A DNA stretch of 64,000 bases, from positions 27,320 to 91,319 of the forward strand of contig NZ_JAINVG010000026.1 in the NCBI RefSeq assembly GCF_020400725.1, written 5' to 3'. Source of the stretch: Streptomyces sp. NK15101. GTDB lineage: Bacteria > Actinomycetota > Actinomycetes > Streptomycetales > Streptomycetaceae. Positions 16,185 to 24,776 of the stretch are shown piece by piece. Under the pieces are notes generated by a model. It ran no database searches. It was not told the origin of the DNA and saw nothing but the letters and a program-made list of their open reading frames with translations. The position numbers and the translations under genes were made by a program. Positions within the stretch are counted from its first letter, which is position 1; each line of letters opens with the position of its first letter.

Positions 16185-16213
16185 GAGGCCACGGCCCACC
16201 GGGCCGTGGCCTC
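16185..16213. terminator. Bidirectional hairpin before the HEAT-like gene
   Basis: GAGGCCACGGCCC pairs with GGCCGTGGCCTC around a short loop. It lies 17 bp past the stop of the minus-strand gene at 16230 and could end transcription from both sides. Confidence 0.7.
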
Positions 16214-16229
16214 CTCGCGTGCGCCCCGC

Positions 16230-16631
16230 CTACGGCAGGAAGCGCAGCGCCCAGTCGGCGCGGTTGGCGACGGAGAGGTCGTCGTCCTCCGTCATCGGCT
16301 GGAGGAGCCGGCGGGCCGTCTTCGGGTCCACCTGGACCAGGTCGACGATCTCGGCGGCCAGGCCGTCCTGGTCGTCCCCGAGGTCGACGGCGGAGGCGCG
16401 GATCAGGGCGGGGAGGACGTCCGGGCCGCCGAGGGCGGCGATGACGCCGCCGAGGAGCTCCCGGGCATAGGCGTTCCGCTCGTCGAGGGCCCGGTCCAGC
16501 TCCGCCTGGAGGCGCGGCAGGAGACCGGCGTCGCCCGAGGCGGCGATCTCGTCGGCGAGGTCGATCGTCTCGTCCACGTCCGCGTCCAGATCGTCCAGCA
16601 TCTCGGTCAGCCGGGTCAGTAGGTCGGTCAT
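16230..16631 (-). CDS. Hypothetical small acidic helical protein, HEAT-like
   Basis: A 133-aa acidic, all-helical protein (MTDLLTRLTEMLDDLDADVD...) ending VANRADWALRFLP. The pattern of paired helices (PRLQAELDRALDERNAYAREL, PALIRASAVDLGDD, TARRLLQPMTEDD) resembles HEAT/armadillo-type repeats, but I do not recognise a family. The ATG overlaps the stop of the ComB-like gene (ATGA), so the two are co-translated. A role linked to that enzyme or its substrate is possible but unsupported. Confidence 0.7.
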   Translation of the reverse strand: MTDLLTRLTEMLDDLDADVDETIDLADEIAASGDAGLLPRLQAELDRALDERNAYARELLGGVIAALGGPDVLPALIRASAVDLGDDQDGLAAEIVDLVQVDPKTARRLLQPMTEDDDLSVANRADWALRFLP

Positions 16632-17359
16632 CGTGCCTCCTGGAAAGCGCCGTCCAGCAGGACGGGAACGGTCGTCGAGCCGTCGATCTCGGCGGCCACG
16701 GCGACGTCCTGCGGAAAGCCGTACTCGTACAGTTCACGGCCCGAGTCGCAGCCGTGCAAGGCGGCGACCGGGTCCTCGGTCGCCGCCCACAGCGTGGCCG
16801 CCGCGGTCGCCTCCGGGGTCATCTGGATGTGCGGGCCCGCGAGGGCGGAGAGCACCGCTCCCGCGCCCAGCAGGTCTTCGAGCGCCGGGCGCGGCGAGCC
16901 GTCGGGCCACCGCTCGCCGGAGGCGATGACGGCGAGCGGACGGTCGGCCGTGCCGTAGCCCCGGTCGGCGAGCCGGCGGGCGACCGCCGAGCGGTTGCGC
17001 AGGGAGGCCGCGACGACGGCCGCGCCGCACGAGGCGGCCTCGGCCGCGATGGTGGAGCCGTTCGGGGACGGCAGGACGAGCCGGCCGGGCGCGGGCGCCG
17101 CGCGCAGGGCGGCCGGGGAGAGCGTCCACGGGTGCGCCCCGGTGGCCTCGCGCCGGCCGACGGCGAGTACGGCGTCCTTCTCCCGCGCGTACGCGGCGGC
17201 CGTGGCGTCCCTCCAGCGGTACGGATGGACGGCGGTGCCGCCCTCGACGGCGACGCCCACGGCGGTGGTGAACGACAGCACGTCGACCACGACCACGCAG
17301 GCGGCCGCCGGGGCGAGGGCCCGCGCCTCGACGGGCCCCCAGCCGAAGAGGACCGTCAT
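16628..17359 (-). CDS. 2-phosphosulfolactate phosphatase family protein (ComB-like)
   Basis: A 243-aa protein matching the ComB family: VVVVDVLSFTTAV near the N-terminus, LVLPSPNGSTIA in the middle, VVAASLRNRSAVA, and IASGERWPDGSPRPALEDLLGAGA. Archaeal ComB dephosphorylates 2-phosphosulfolactate in coenzyme M synthesis. Streptomyces does not make coenzyme M by that route as far as I know, so the real substrate here is probably another phosphoester. ATG at 17359 is chosen; a GTG at 17368 would add three residues. Four-base overlap with the downstream gene. Confidence 0.8.
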   Translation of the reverse strand: MTVLFGWGPVEARALAPAAACVVVVDVLSFTTAVGVAVEGGTAVHPYRWRDATAAAYAREKDAVLAVGRREATGAHPWTLSPAALRAAPAPGRLVLPSPNGSTIAAEAASCGAAVVAASLRNRSAVARRLADRGYGTADRPLAVIASGERWPDGSPRPALEDLLGAGAVLSALAGPHIQMTPEATAAATLWAATEDPVAALHGCDSGRELYEYGFPQDVAVAAEIDGSTTVPVLLDGAFQEAR

Positions 17360-17417
17360 CGCCCGCACCGGCCGGGGGACCCCGCCGTCGCGCGGCCGGG
17401 TCCGTACGAGAGCGGCA

Positions 17418-19055
17418 TCAGAGCTCGGTCACCTTGCCGTCGGCGACCTCGACGCGACGGGTGGTGCGGACCGCGTCGAGCATGCGCCGGTCGTGGGTGA
17501 CGAGCAGCAGCGTGCCGGTGTACGAGTCGAGGGCGGACTCCAGCTGCTCGATGGCCGGCAGGTCCAGGTGGTTGGTCGGCTCGTCGAGGACGAGCAGGTT
17601 CACGCCCCGGCCCTGGAGCAGGGCGAGCGCGGCGCGCGTCCGCTCGCCCGGGGAGAGCGTGGTGGCGGGCCGCAGCACGTGGACGGCCTTGAGGCCGAAC
17701 TTGGCGAGCAGCGTGCGGACTTCGGCGGGCTCGGTGTCGGGCACGGCCGCGCAGAAGGCCTCCAGGAGCGTCTCCGTGCCGTGGAAGAGCTTCCGGGCCT
17801 GGTCGACCTCGCCGACGACGACGCCCGAGCCGAGGACCGCGTCGCCGGAGTCCAGCGGGAGACGGCCGAGGAGGGCGGCGAGCAGGGTCGACTTCCCGGC
17901 GCCGTTGGCCCCGGTGACGGCGACCCGGTCGGCCCAGTCGATCTGGAGGGTGACGGGGCCGAAGGCGAAGTCGCCGCGGCGCACCTCGGCCTCGCGCAGG
18001 GTCGCGACGACCGAGCCGGAGCGGGGCGCGGCGGCGATCTCCATGCGCAGCTCCCACTCCTTGCGGGGCTCCTCCACCACGTCGAGGCGCTCGATCATGC
18101 GCTGGGTCTGCCGGGCCTTCGCGGCCTGCTTCTCGCTGGCCTCGCCGCGCAGCTTCCGGCCGATCTTGTCGTTGTCGGACGCCTTGCGGCGGGCGTTGCG
18201 GACGCCCTTGTCCATCCAGTTGCGCTGCATGAGGGCGCGCCCTTCGAGGGCGGCCTTCTTGTCGGCGTACTCCTCGTACTCCTCGCGCGCGTGGCGCCGG
18301 GCGGTGTCCCGCTCCTCCAGGTACGCCTCGTAGCCGCCGCCGTACAGGGTGATCTGCTGCTGGGCCAGGTCGAGTTCGAGGACCTTGGTGACGGTGCGGG
18401 TGAGGAACTCGCGGTCGTGGCTGACGACGACCGTCCCGGCGCGCAGCCCCTTCACGAAGGACTCCAGGCGCTCCAGGCCTTCGAGGTCGAGGTCGTTGGT
18501 GGGCTCGTCGAGCAGGAAGACGTCGTAGCGCGAGAGCAGCAGCGAGGCGAGGCCGGCGCGGGCGGCCTGGCCGCCGGAGAGGGCGGTCATCGGCTGGTCG
18601 AGGCCGACGGTGAGGCCGAGGGAGTCGGCGACCTCCTCGGCGCGCTCGTCGAGGTCGGCGCCGCCCAGGTTCAGCCAGCGCTCCAGGGTGAGGGCGTACG
18701 CGTCGTCCGCGCCGGGCGTGCCGTCGACGAGTCCCTGGGTGGCCTCGTCCATGGCGGCCTGGGCGGCGGCGACGCCGGTGCGGCGGGCGAGGAACTCCCG
18801 CACGGTCTCCCCCGCGCGCCGCTCGGGCTCCTGCGGGAGGTGGCCGACGGCGGCGGTGGGCGGGGAGAGCCGCAGCTCGCCCTCCTCCGGGGTGTCGAGC
18901 CCGGCGAGCAGCCGCAGCAGGGTCGACTTGCCGGCGCCGTTGACGCCGACGAGGCCGATGACGTCACCGGGGGCGACGACGAGGTCGAGCCCGGAGAAGA
19001 GGGTGCGCTCGCCGTGGCCGGCGGCGAGGTCCTTGGCGACGAGGGTTGCAGTCAT
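17418..19055 (-). CDS. ABC-F family ATP-binding protein
   Basis: A 545-aa soluble twin-ATPase without membrane segments. NBD1 has Walker A GVNGAGKST (about 37-45), signature LSGGQAARA and Walker B FLLDEPTNDLD. A charged linker (REEYEEYADKKAALEGRA...) follows. NBD2 has Walker A GANGAGKST, the variant signature LSPGERTRA and VLDEPTNHLDL. ABC-F proteins act on the ribosome as translation factors or antibiotic-protection proteins. The ATG at 19055 is the first Met after the MITE-like element. There is no clear ribosome site, and the preceding gene ended 13 bases upstream before that element inserted (see finding). Confidence 0.9.
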   Translation of the reverse strand: MTATLVAKDLAAGHGERTLFSGLDLVVAPGDVIGLVGVNGAGKSTLLRLLAGLDTPEEGELRLSPPTAAVGHLPQEPERRAGETVREFLARRTGVAAAQAAMDEATQGLVDGTPGADDAYALTLERWLNLGGADLDERAEEVADSLGLTVGLDQPMTALSGGQAARAGLASLLLSRYDVFLLDEPTNDLDLEGLERLESFVKGLRAGTVVVSHDREFLTRTVTKVLELDLAQQQITLYGGGYEAYLEERDTARRHAREEYEEYADKKAALEGRALMQRNWMDKGVRNARRKASDNDKIGRKLRGEASEKQAAKARQTQRMIERLDVVEEPRKEWELRMEIAAAPRSGSVVATLREAEVRRGDFAFGPVTLQIDWADRVAVTGANGAGKSTLLAALLGRLPLDSGDAVLGSGVVVGEVDQARKLFHGTETLLEAFCAAVPDTEPAEVRTLLAKFGLKAVHVLRPATTLSPGERTRAALALLQGRGVNLLVLDEPTNHLDLPAIEQLESALDSYTGTLLLVTHDRRMLDAVRTTRRVEVADGKVTEL

Positions 19056-19068
19056 CAGAGAACGAATT

Positions 19069-19247
19069 CTAGGCCCTGTCGTCACGTTCCCGTCGTCGCC
19101 CGGAGGGCGGCCCCGCGGCGTCAGGTGCGTGCTCCCGGCGTGCCGGGCGCGCGTCCTCGTACTGGACGCGCTCGGGCGTGTGCCCGGTGCGGCGAGAGCG
19201 CGTGCATGGCGTCGCGGGGCAGGCGGGAATGTGACGACAGGGCCTAG
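19069..19247. mobile_element. MITE-like foldback element, 171 bp, flanked by CTAG duplications
   Basis: Terminal inverted repeats of 19 bp (GCCCTGTCGTCACGTTCCC at 19073-19091; its complement with one mismatch at 19225-19243) bound a 171-bp segment that folds on itself along most of its length (internal arms around GCGTCCTCG and GGACGCGC). Both ends abut CTAG (19069-19072 and 19244-19247), a fit to the YTAR four-base target duplication of the IS5 family. There is no open frame inside, so it is non-autonomous. It separates the 148-aa gene from the ABC-F gene. Confidence 0.75.
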
Positions 19248-19690
19248 GCGACGCGGCGACACGCCGAGGAGTCGAGGAGCCGGAGCAGCACGGACCGGTA
19301 GGTCGCGCCGTGGAAGCGGTACGGCCCGACGCCTGGGTAGCCCTCGCGCACGGGCTCGGCGGCGGTGCCGGTCTGCCAGGCGAAGTCGCGCCAGACGACG
19401 TCCCCGCCCTCGCGGGCGACGACGGCGGTGACCGCGCCGCAGCCGGGATCCTCGCAGTCGGGGCAGGAGTGGATCGCCTGGCGGGTGCCGTCGGCCAGGA
19501 GCAGGCGGCGGGCGTGCTCGGCGCGGACGGTGGGCGGGAGGTCCGCCGCGAGGGGCGAGACGGTGTCGAGGCCGTCGGTCTCGTCGAGCCGGTGGAGCAG
19601 CGGCCTGCCGCCGACGAGGAAGTCGTGGTGGTGGTCGCCGTCCGACGGGGCGGCGGGAACGAGGTCGAGGGAGGTGTACGGGACCGGCAT
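19244..19690 (-). CDS. Hypothetical protein with CPDCEDPGCG motif
   Basis: A 148-aa protein starting at ATG 19690 (MPVPYTSLDLVPAAP). It contains one Cys cluster, SCPDCEDPGCGAVTAVV (about 90-106), a possible metal site, then VVWRDFAWQT and a C-terminal FHGATYRSVLLRLL block. I do not recognise the family. The stop codon TAG lies within the CTAG target duplication of the foldback element; before insertion the same TAG would have ended it. It is divergent from the FAD oxidoreductase (70 bp between starts). Confidence 0.7.
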   Translation of the reverse strand: MPVPYTSLDLVPAAPSDGDHHHDFLVGGRPLLHRLDETDGLDTVSPLAADLPPTVRAEHARRLLLADGTRQAIHSCPDCEDPGCGAVTAVVAREGGDVVWRDFAWQTGTAAEPVREGYPGVGPYRFHGATYRSVLLRLLDSSACRRVA

Positions 19691-19760
19691 GACTCGAGTA
19701 TTTCCGCCTTCCGTGGCCGCGCCGTCCCGGAAATGTCCCGGTCCCGGTACGGTCCCGGGC

Positions 19761-20717
19761 ATGAGGAGCGACGTGATCGTGGTGGGGGGCGGGGTCGTCG
19801 GTCTGGCGACGGCGACGACGCTGGCGGAGCGCGGGCTGCGGGTGCGGATCTGGTCCCGGGACGCGGTGACGAGGACGACCTCGGCGGTGGCGGGCGCCCT
19901 GTGGTGGCCGTACCGGATCGAGCCGGCGGCCGAGGTGGGGGCCTGGGCGCTGGCGTCCCTGCGGGTGTACGGGGAGCTGGCCGCCGATCCGGGGCGCAGT
20001 GGGGTCCGGTGGGTGGCCGGGGTCCACGCGGACACGGTCCTCGACGGGCTCGGTCCGTGGGCGAAGGAGGTCGAGGGACTGCGGCAGTTGGCGCCGGAGG
20101 AGGTGCCGGGGCCGTACCGGACGGGGCTCGCGGCGCGGCTGCCGCTGATCGACATGCCGGTCCATCTGGCCTTTCTGCGCGGCCGGTTCGAGGCGATGGG
20201 CGGGGTCTTCGAGGAGCGCGAGGCCGGTGGCTTCGAGGAGGCGGCGGCGCTGGCCCCGGTGGTGGTCGACTGCACGGGGCTCGCGGCGCGGGAGCTCGTA
20301 CCGGATCCCGGACTGCGGCCGGTGCGGGGGCAGTTGGTCCTGGTGGAGAACCCGGGGATCGAGGAGTGGTTCACGGCGGCGGACGAGTCGGCGGGCGAGA
20401 CCACGTACTACTTCCCCCATGCCGACCGGCTGGTGCTCGGCGGGACGGCCGAGGAGGGCGACGAGCGGCTCGTCCCGGATGCGGCCACGGCGGCGGCGAT
20501 CGTGGAGCGGTGCGCGCGGGTGCGGCCGGAGATCGCGGGGGCCCGGGTCCTCGGGCATCTGGTGGGCCTGCGGCCCGCGCGGGCGGGCGGGGTGCGGATC
20601 GAGGCGGTGCCGCTGCCGGGCGGCGGGCGGCTCGTCCACCACTACGGGCACGGCGGTGCGGGGGTGACCGTGGCGTGGGGCTGCGCGGAGCGGGCGGCGG
20701 AGCTGGCGCTCGGCTGA
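19761..20717 (+). CDS. D-amino-acid oxidase-like FAD-dependent oxidoreductase
   Basis: A 318-aa flavoenzyme of the DAO family. The Rossmann dinucleotide fold starts at VIVVGGGVVGLATATTLAERG (about 5-25), followed by the DAAO-type AGALWWPYRIEP block where flavin and substrate sites meet, VVDCTGLAARELV, the substrate Arg region GLRPARAGGVRIE, and the C-terminal HHYGHGGAGVTVAWG (about 290-304). It should oxidatively deaminate D-amino acids to 2-oxo acids, ammonia and H2O2. Monocistronic; a hairpin follows the stop. Confidence 0.9.
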   Translation: MRSDVIVVGGGVVGLATATTLAERGLRVRIWSRDAVTRTTSAVAGALWWPYRIEPAAEVGAWALASLRVYGELAADPGRSGVRWVAGVHADTVLDGLGPWAKEVEGLRQLAPEEVPGPYRTGLAARLPLIDMPVHLAFLRGRFEAMGGVFEEREAGGFEEAAALAPVVVDCTGLAARELVPDPGLRPVRGQLVLVENPGIEEWFTAADESAGETTYYFPHADRLVLGGTAEEGDERLVPDAATAAAIVERCARVRPEIAGARVLGHLVGLRPARAGGVRIEAVPLPGGGRLVHHYGHGGAGVTVAWGCAERAAELALG

Positions 20718-20757
20718 GGGGCGGGGCGAGGTTCGGGCGGGGAGCGGGCCCGGACGA

Positions 20758-20800
20758 CCGCGGGGCGGTCGCCTCCTTTCGGATGGCAACCGCCCCGCGG
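20758..20800. terminator. 12-bp stem hairpin between convergent genes
   Basis: CCGCGGGGCGGT (20758-20769) pairs perfectly with 20789-20800 around a 19-nt loop, between the D-amino-acid oxidase gene and the convergent small secreted protein gene. Confidence 0.75.
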
Positions 20801-20806
20801 GACGCA

Positions 20807-21109
20807 CTACTTCCAGAGCGGCGGCTTGTTGTTCCGCTCCGCGTCGATGCACTGCTGGGCCCTGCGCTCCAGGGCGTCGGCACGGGCGAAGGCCCTGCGG
20901 GCCTCCTCCCTGGCGCCGAGGCGCTTGAGCTGGTTGCCCCGGTCGCGCTCCTTGTGGGCGTCCGCCCGCAGCTGGGTGACGTTGCAGGTGATGGGCTTGG
21001 CGGCGGCCGGCTCGGCGGTCGCCGTCTGTCCGAGCAGCACGCCCCCGGCGAGCAGCGTCGTGGCGAGCAGAGCCGTGAGCGTACGGCGTGCGGGCTTGGT
21101 GTGGCGCAT
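20807..21109 (-). CDS. Small secreted hypothetical protein
   Basis: A 100-aa precursor. Residues about 1-32 are a Sec signal peptide (KPARRTLTALLATTLLAGGVLL, cleavage near TATAEP). The mature part is a charged helical hairpin (KERDRGNQLKRLGAREEARRAFARADALERRAQQ) with two Cys (CNVTQ and QQCIDA) that could form a disulfide. The ATG at 21109 is preceded by GAGAACCACC. No family recognised. It is alone, convergent with the oxidase gene. Confidence 0.8.
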   Translation of the reverse strand: MRHTKPARRTLTALLATTLLAGGVLLGQTATAEPAAAKPITCNVTQLRADAHKERDRGNQLKRLGAREEARRAFARADALERRAQQCIDAERNNKPPLWK

Positions 21110-21227
21110 GGTGGTTCTCCAACTTCAGGGCCGTGGGGCCCCGTTCGAGGCATGGTCAGTACCGATTGGTAACTTTACCTCGGCAAACGAAGGAATCGCG
21201 CCTCGCCAGGCTGGAGCCACCCGATCG

Positions 21228-22541
21228 TCAACACTCCTCCACAGGAATCCCACTGACGAGGCGATAGGCGGCCCGCGCGTCCAGGAGCAACGGGACGAGC
21301 GCGCGCTGCGACTGGCGCAGCGGCACGAACGCCCCGGCGCCCTCCTCCCGTACGTTCACGCCGTGCAGGGCGAGTTCGTCGCCGGCCTCGGCGTACTGCG
21401 CGGCGTCCAGGCGGTAGCCGCAGGGCGGGTCGGCGAGGATCTCCTCCGGCTCGGCCGGGTCGTTGTCGGCGCCGCCGAGATAGACCGGCCCCCGGTCGGC
21501 GAAGCCCCTGTGCCGGGCGAGGGCGGTGGCCGCCGTGAGCGGCCCGCGCCGCTCGTCGAGGTAGGCGAAGGCCCCTTCCAGGGCGGCGTGCTGGGTGGCG
21601 ACGCGACGCCGGTGGTTGAGGGCCGGATCGTCCTTCTCGGCCTGGTCGAGGGCGTCCACCCGGGTCTCCACGAGCAGCCCGGCGGAGTGCTTGACGCCGA
21701 CCGTGTTGCGCAGGATCCGCTCCTGGCCGTCACCGGCGACCTGCTTGACCGGCTCGCCGGTGAGGGGGTCGGTCCAGATGCCGTAGATGCCGCTGCTGTA
21801 GCCGGCGAGCCCGGCGGCGGGCCGGACGTAGGACTCCGAGAGCGTCCGGGACTCGTCGTGGACGTGTGGATCGGCGTCGAGGTTGCGGGGCCAGAGGGCG
21901 AGCAGGTCCTTGTCGTAGTAGCGAGGGGTGGCGCCGTACTCGTGGAGGTCGTACACGAGGGCGGGCCTCCGGTCGCGGATGACGGCGGCGATCGCGCGCG
22001 CCTCGGCGGTCCGCAGGGCGAGGTGATCGCGGTTGACGTCGACTCCGTCGCCGTTGCCCCGGGTGTCGGCCTCCCGGCCGTCGGGGTTGGCGGTGGGGAC
22101 GACGAGGAGGGTGGTGCGGGCGAGGAAGCGCCGCGTCTCCCGGTCCTGGGCGTACGCGAGGTCGCGCACCGTGCTCAGACAGGCCTCCCGGCCCGCCGGC
22201 TCGTCGCCGTGCTGACTGCAGACGAGCAGCACGGTCGTGCCCGCGCGGCCCGCGCCGACGGTGGCGAGCCGCAGCGGGCGGCCCTGGCCGGTGGTGCCGA
22301 TCTCGCGCAGCGAGACCCGGTCGCTCCCCCGGTCGACCGCCGCGAGGAACTCGCCCTCCTCGGCCTCGGACGTCCACCGGGCGCCCCGGCTCTCCTCGAA
22401 GCCGGTGCGCGGGAGGGTCTTCGCGGGCGCGCTGTCCGCCGCCTTCGCGGGGACGGTGACCAGCGGCAGGGCGAGGACGGCGGCACCCATCACGAGGGCG
22501 AACGACCGTCGGGAACTCCGGTACGCGGTCGGGGAATTCAT
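21228..22541 (-). CDS. Secreted M14 family zinc carboxypeptidase
   Basis: A 437-aa exported metallopeptidase. Residues 1-34 carry a twin-Arg-containing signal (SSRRSFALVMGAAVLALP). The zinc ligands are H111-x2-E114 (SQHGDEPAG) and a later His (DLHEYG, about 200); VPTANPDGRE and VDVNRDH supply substrate-binding Arg/Asn, and LLVETR (about 290) is the catalytic Glu region. It removes C-terminal residues from peptides or cell-wall stems. The ATG overlaps the stop of the PepX-like gene (ATGA), so the two are co-translated exported peptidases. Confidence 0.9.
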   Translation of the reverse strand: MNSPTAYRSSRRSFALVMGAAVLALPLVTVPAKAADSAPAKTLPRTGFEESRGARWTSEAEEGEFLAAVDRGSDRVSLREIGTTGQGRPLRLATVGAGRAGTTVLLVCSQHGDEPAGREACLSTVRDLAYAQDRETRRFLARTTLLVVPTANPDGREADTRGNGDGVDVNRDHLALRTAEARAIAAVIRDRRPALVYDLHEYGATPRYYDKDLLALWPRNLDADPHVHDESRTLSESYVRPAAGLAGYSSGIYGIWTDPLTGEPVKQVAGDGQERILRNTVGVKHSAGLLVETRVDALDQAEKDDPALNHRRRVATQHAALEGAFAYLDERRGPLTAATALARHRGFADRGPVYLGGADNDPAEPEEILADPPCGYRLDAAQYAEAGDELALHGVNVREEGAGAFVPLRQSQRALVPLLLDARAAYRLVSGIPVEEC

Positions 22542-24553
22542 CGGGCCGCTCCCGGGCCGGGCAGGCGCGGTCCGGTGACGGCGGCCGGCGGGGCGGTACC
22601 GCTCAGGGGCGGCGCCACCGTGGGCGCGGGCAGGGCCGGGGCCGCTCCCGTCGTCGCCCGGTCGAACGCCCCGGCGCCGCCGACGAGGGGCAGCTTCGCC
22701 CAGGTGCGGGCGAGGTCGAGGGTGAGGGTCGGGGTGGTCGACGGAGGATCGAGGAGGTCCTTGTCGGTGCCGCCGACGATCAGGGCGAGCCGGTGGCCGG
22801 CCGGGACGACGTGGTCGGTCGGGGCCAGGTCGAGGGTGAGGGTGTACGCCCTTCCGGGGGTCAGCGGGCGCCCCTGGCGCGGGTCGGCCCAGGTGCCGAG
22901 GTCGGCCCAGCCCCGGCTGACGACCGTGTGCGCGACGTCCGTCGTACGGGCCGCGGTCTCCTTGAAGCAGGCGCTGTCGCCCGGTGTGCTCGCGCCCCAG
23001 CAGGTGCGGTCGGTGAGGGTGGTGATGCCCTCGCCGGCCGCCGCGTAGTCCCGGATGGTGTCGGGGCCCAGGTCGACGAGGACGGCGGAGAGGTGGGCGG
23101 TGGAGGTGGTGGGGGTGGCGGTGACCGTCACCTTCGAGGAGCCGGAGATCCTCAGGTCCCGGGAGAGCGGACGGGTGACGAACCCGGCCTTCTCGGGGGT
23201 CGTGCCGTCGATCCGGGCGGCCCAGTCCAGCTCGCCCAGGCCCGGGTCGTCGGTGAAGGTCGCGGTGGAGCCGGGGGCGGCGGCCGCACGGCCGAGGACG
23301 CCCGGCCCGGAGGCGGCGCCGGGGGCGGGGCGCAGGGTGGTGGCCGTGGCGGCGCGCGACGGCCACTGCCGGTCGGTGCTCCAGACGTCCGGGGCGCGCT
23401 CGATGTCGGCGACGGGCTCGCGGTCGACGCCGTTGTCGTAGCCGAGGAGGTAGTGGTCGAACCAGCGGTGCAGGGTGCGGACCCAGTCGGCGCGCCGGAA
23501 GTCGAAGGGGTCGACGTGGCCGGTCTGGGAGAGCCAGATCTTCCGCTCGACGCCGTGGGCGGCGAGCGCGTCCCACCACTGGCCGAAGTGACCGGCGCGG
23601 ACGTTGAGGTCCTGCTGTCCGTGGACGACGAAGACGCTGGCCCTGACCTTGCCGGCGTCCTTCACGTAGTCGCGCTCGGTCCAGGCCGGGGTCCAGTCGC
23701 CGCTGTACGGCGTGCCCGCGGTGACGCGGTCCTGGACGGCGCCGCAGCGACCCTGCGCCTCGGGGCTGTTCACGTACTCGGAGAGCCAGCTCGGGTTGGC
23801 GTCGTAGAGCGGGGCTCCCTGCGAGTGGAAGTAGTCGTACCAGGAGGAGATCGCGGCGATCGGAACGATCGTTTTCAGCCCTTCGACGCCGGTGGCGGCG
23901 ACGCCGTTGGCGACGGTGCCGTCCCAGCTCTTGCCGATCATGCCGACGTTTCCGGTGCTCCAGGCGGTGGCGCGGGCCGGGGTCCCGCCGGTGCGGGAGG
24001 TGTAACCGCGGGCGCGGCCGTTCAGCCAGTCGACGACGGCCTTCGCGGACTGGACGTCGGAGCGTCCGCCGACGTCGTCGCAGCCGTCGGAGCGGTTGGT
24101 GCCGGCGAGGTCGACGGCGACGAAGGCGTAGCCGCGGGGGACGAAGTAGTTGTCGTAGAAGAGCGGGAGCTGGACGGGGTTGCCGTCGGCGTCGTAGGTC
24201 TTCTTCTGGCCCTCGTTGCCGCGTCCGCAGCAGGCGTAGTACGGGCTGGCGTCCATGATGACCGGGATCTTCCGGCCGGCCGCCGCGGGTTCGCGGGGGC
24301 GCACGATGTCGACGGCGACCCGGTCGACGCGTCCGTCGCCGTCGCCGTCGAGGCCGGTGTCGACCCAGACGGACTCGCGGACGGCGTCGGCGTACGAGTG
24401 GACGGGCCGGGACTCGCGCGGGAAGGGCGACACCGGTTCCGGCTGCGCGCCGACGGGGGTGACCAGGGTCGCGAACAGGGCGGCCGTGGCCGCGGACACG
24501 AGGGTTCCGTACGTCAGTCGGGCTCCGCGGGTTCTCCGCTTTCGCATCGGCAT
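22538..24553 (-). CDS. Secreted Xaa-Pro dipeptidyl-peptidase-like S15 (CocE/NonD) hydrolase
   Basis: A 671-aa exported serine hydrolase with a signal peptide (MPMRKRRTRGARLTYGTLVSAA..., cleavage near VGAQPE). The alpha/beta hydrolase catalytic residues are Ser in IGKSWDGT (about 216), Asp in VHGQQDLNV (about 330) and His in SQTGHVDPF (about 365). A C-terminal jelly-roll domain (about 450-640) is typical of PepX/CocE. It likely cleaves X-Pro dipeptides outside the cell. A second ATG six bases later is an equally possible start. First gene of a two-gene operon with the M14 peptidase, divergent from the M1 peptidase. Confidence 0.85.
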   Translation of the reverse strand: MPMRKRRTRGARLTYGTLVSAATAALFATLVTPVGAQPEPVSPFPRESRPVHSYADAVRESVWVDTGLDGDGDGRVDRVAVDIVRPREPAAAGRKIPVIMDASPYYACCGRGNEGQKKTYDADGNPVQLPLFYDNYFVPRGYAFVAVDLAGTNRSDGCDDVGGRSDVQSAKAVVDWLNGRARGYTSRTGGTPARATAWSTGNVGMIGKSWDGTVANGVAATGVEGLKTIVPIAAISSWYDYFHSQGAPLYDANPSWLSEYVNSPEAQGRCGAVQDRVTAGTPYSGDWTPAWTERDYVKDAGKVRASVFVVHGQQDLNVRAGHFGQWWDALAAHGVERKIWLSQTGHVDPFDFRRADWVRTLHRWFDHYLLGYDNGVDREPVADIERAPDVWSTDRQWPSRAATATTLRPAPGAASGPGVLGRAAAAPGSTATFTDDPGLGELDWAARIDGTTPEKAGFVTRPLSRDLRISGSSKVTVTATPTTSTAHLSAVLVDLGPDTIRDYAAAGEGITTLTDRTCWGASTPGDSACFKETAARTTDVAHTVVSRGWADLGTWADPRQGRPLTPGRAYTLTLDLAPTDHVVPAGHRLALIVGGTDKDLLDPPSTTPTLTLDLARTWAKLPLVGGAGAFDRATTGAAPALPAPTVAPPLSGTAPPAAVTGPRLPGPGAAR

Positions 24554-24776
24554 GCGCCGGAACGTACCCCGGTCAACTCCCGGGCAAAAGAGTGCCGTAG
24601 GGAATCAGGGGGATCCGGGGTCATTCAGGTGACGGACGGGTTCGTGTCGGCCGAATGGCGATCGTGTGACGGGGGGTCCTCTGGACGTGACGGGGCGTCG
24701 GAAGGCTGAATAAGGTCCGAACTAAGGACCGACGACCACCCGCGCGTCTTACGTTTCTTATGACTTGGGAGCACCT

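Larger units (their letters stand above)
15821..16229. other. Gene-free gap with two hairpins and a frameshifted secreted-peptide remnant
   Basis: The gap contains the tex terminator, a possible gene remnant at about 16029-16180, and a second hairpin at 16185. The remnant begins GTGAAGCGCGTGATC, continues in another frame with a hydrophobic signal-peptide-like run (VPAAAMTMALVPLAGTSYAA) and ends near CVRGDSWW. The two parts are one base out of register, so no intact gene is called. Confidence 0.45.

Noticed and set aside
13157..16192. 1011-codon minus-strand frame opposite tex
   Set aside because: Low-complexity shadow; the tex frame has all expected domains.
16058..16444. 128-codon plus-strand frame
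   Set aside because: Only its first part looks signal-peptide-like; it then runs through a terminator and antisense to the HEAT-like gene as Arg/Gly shadow.
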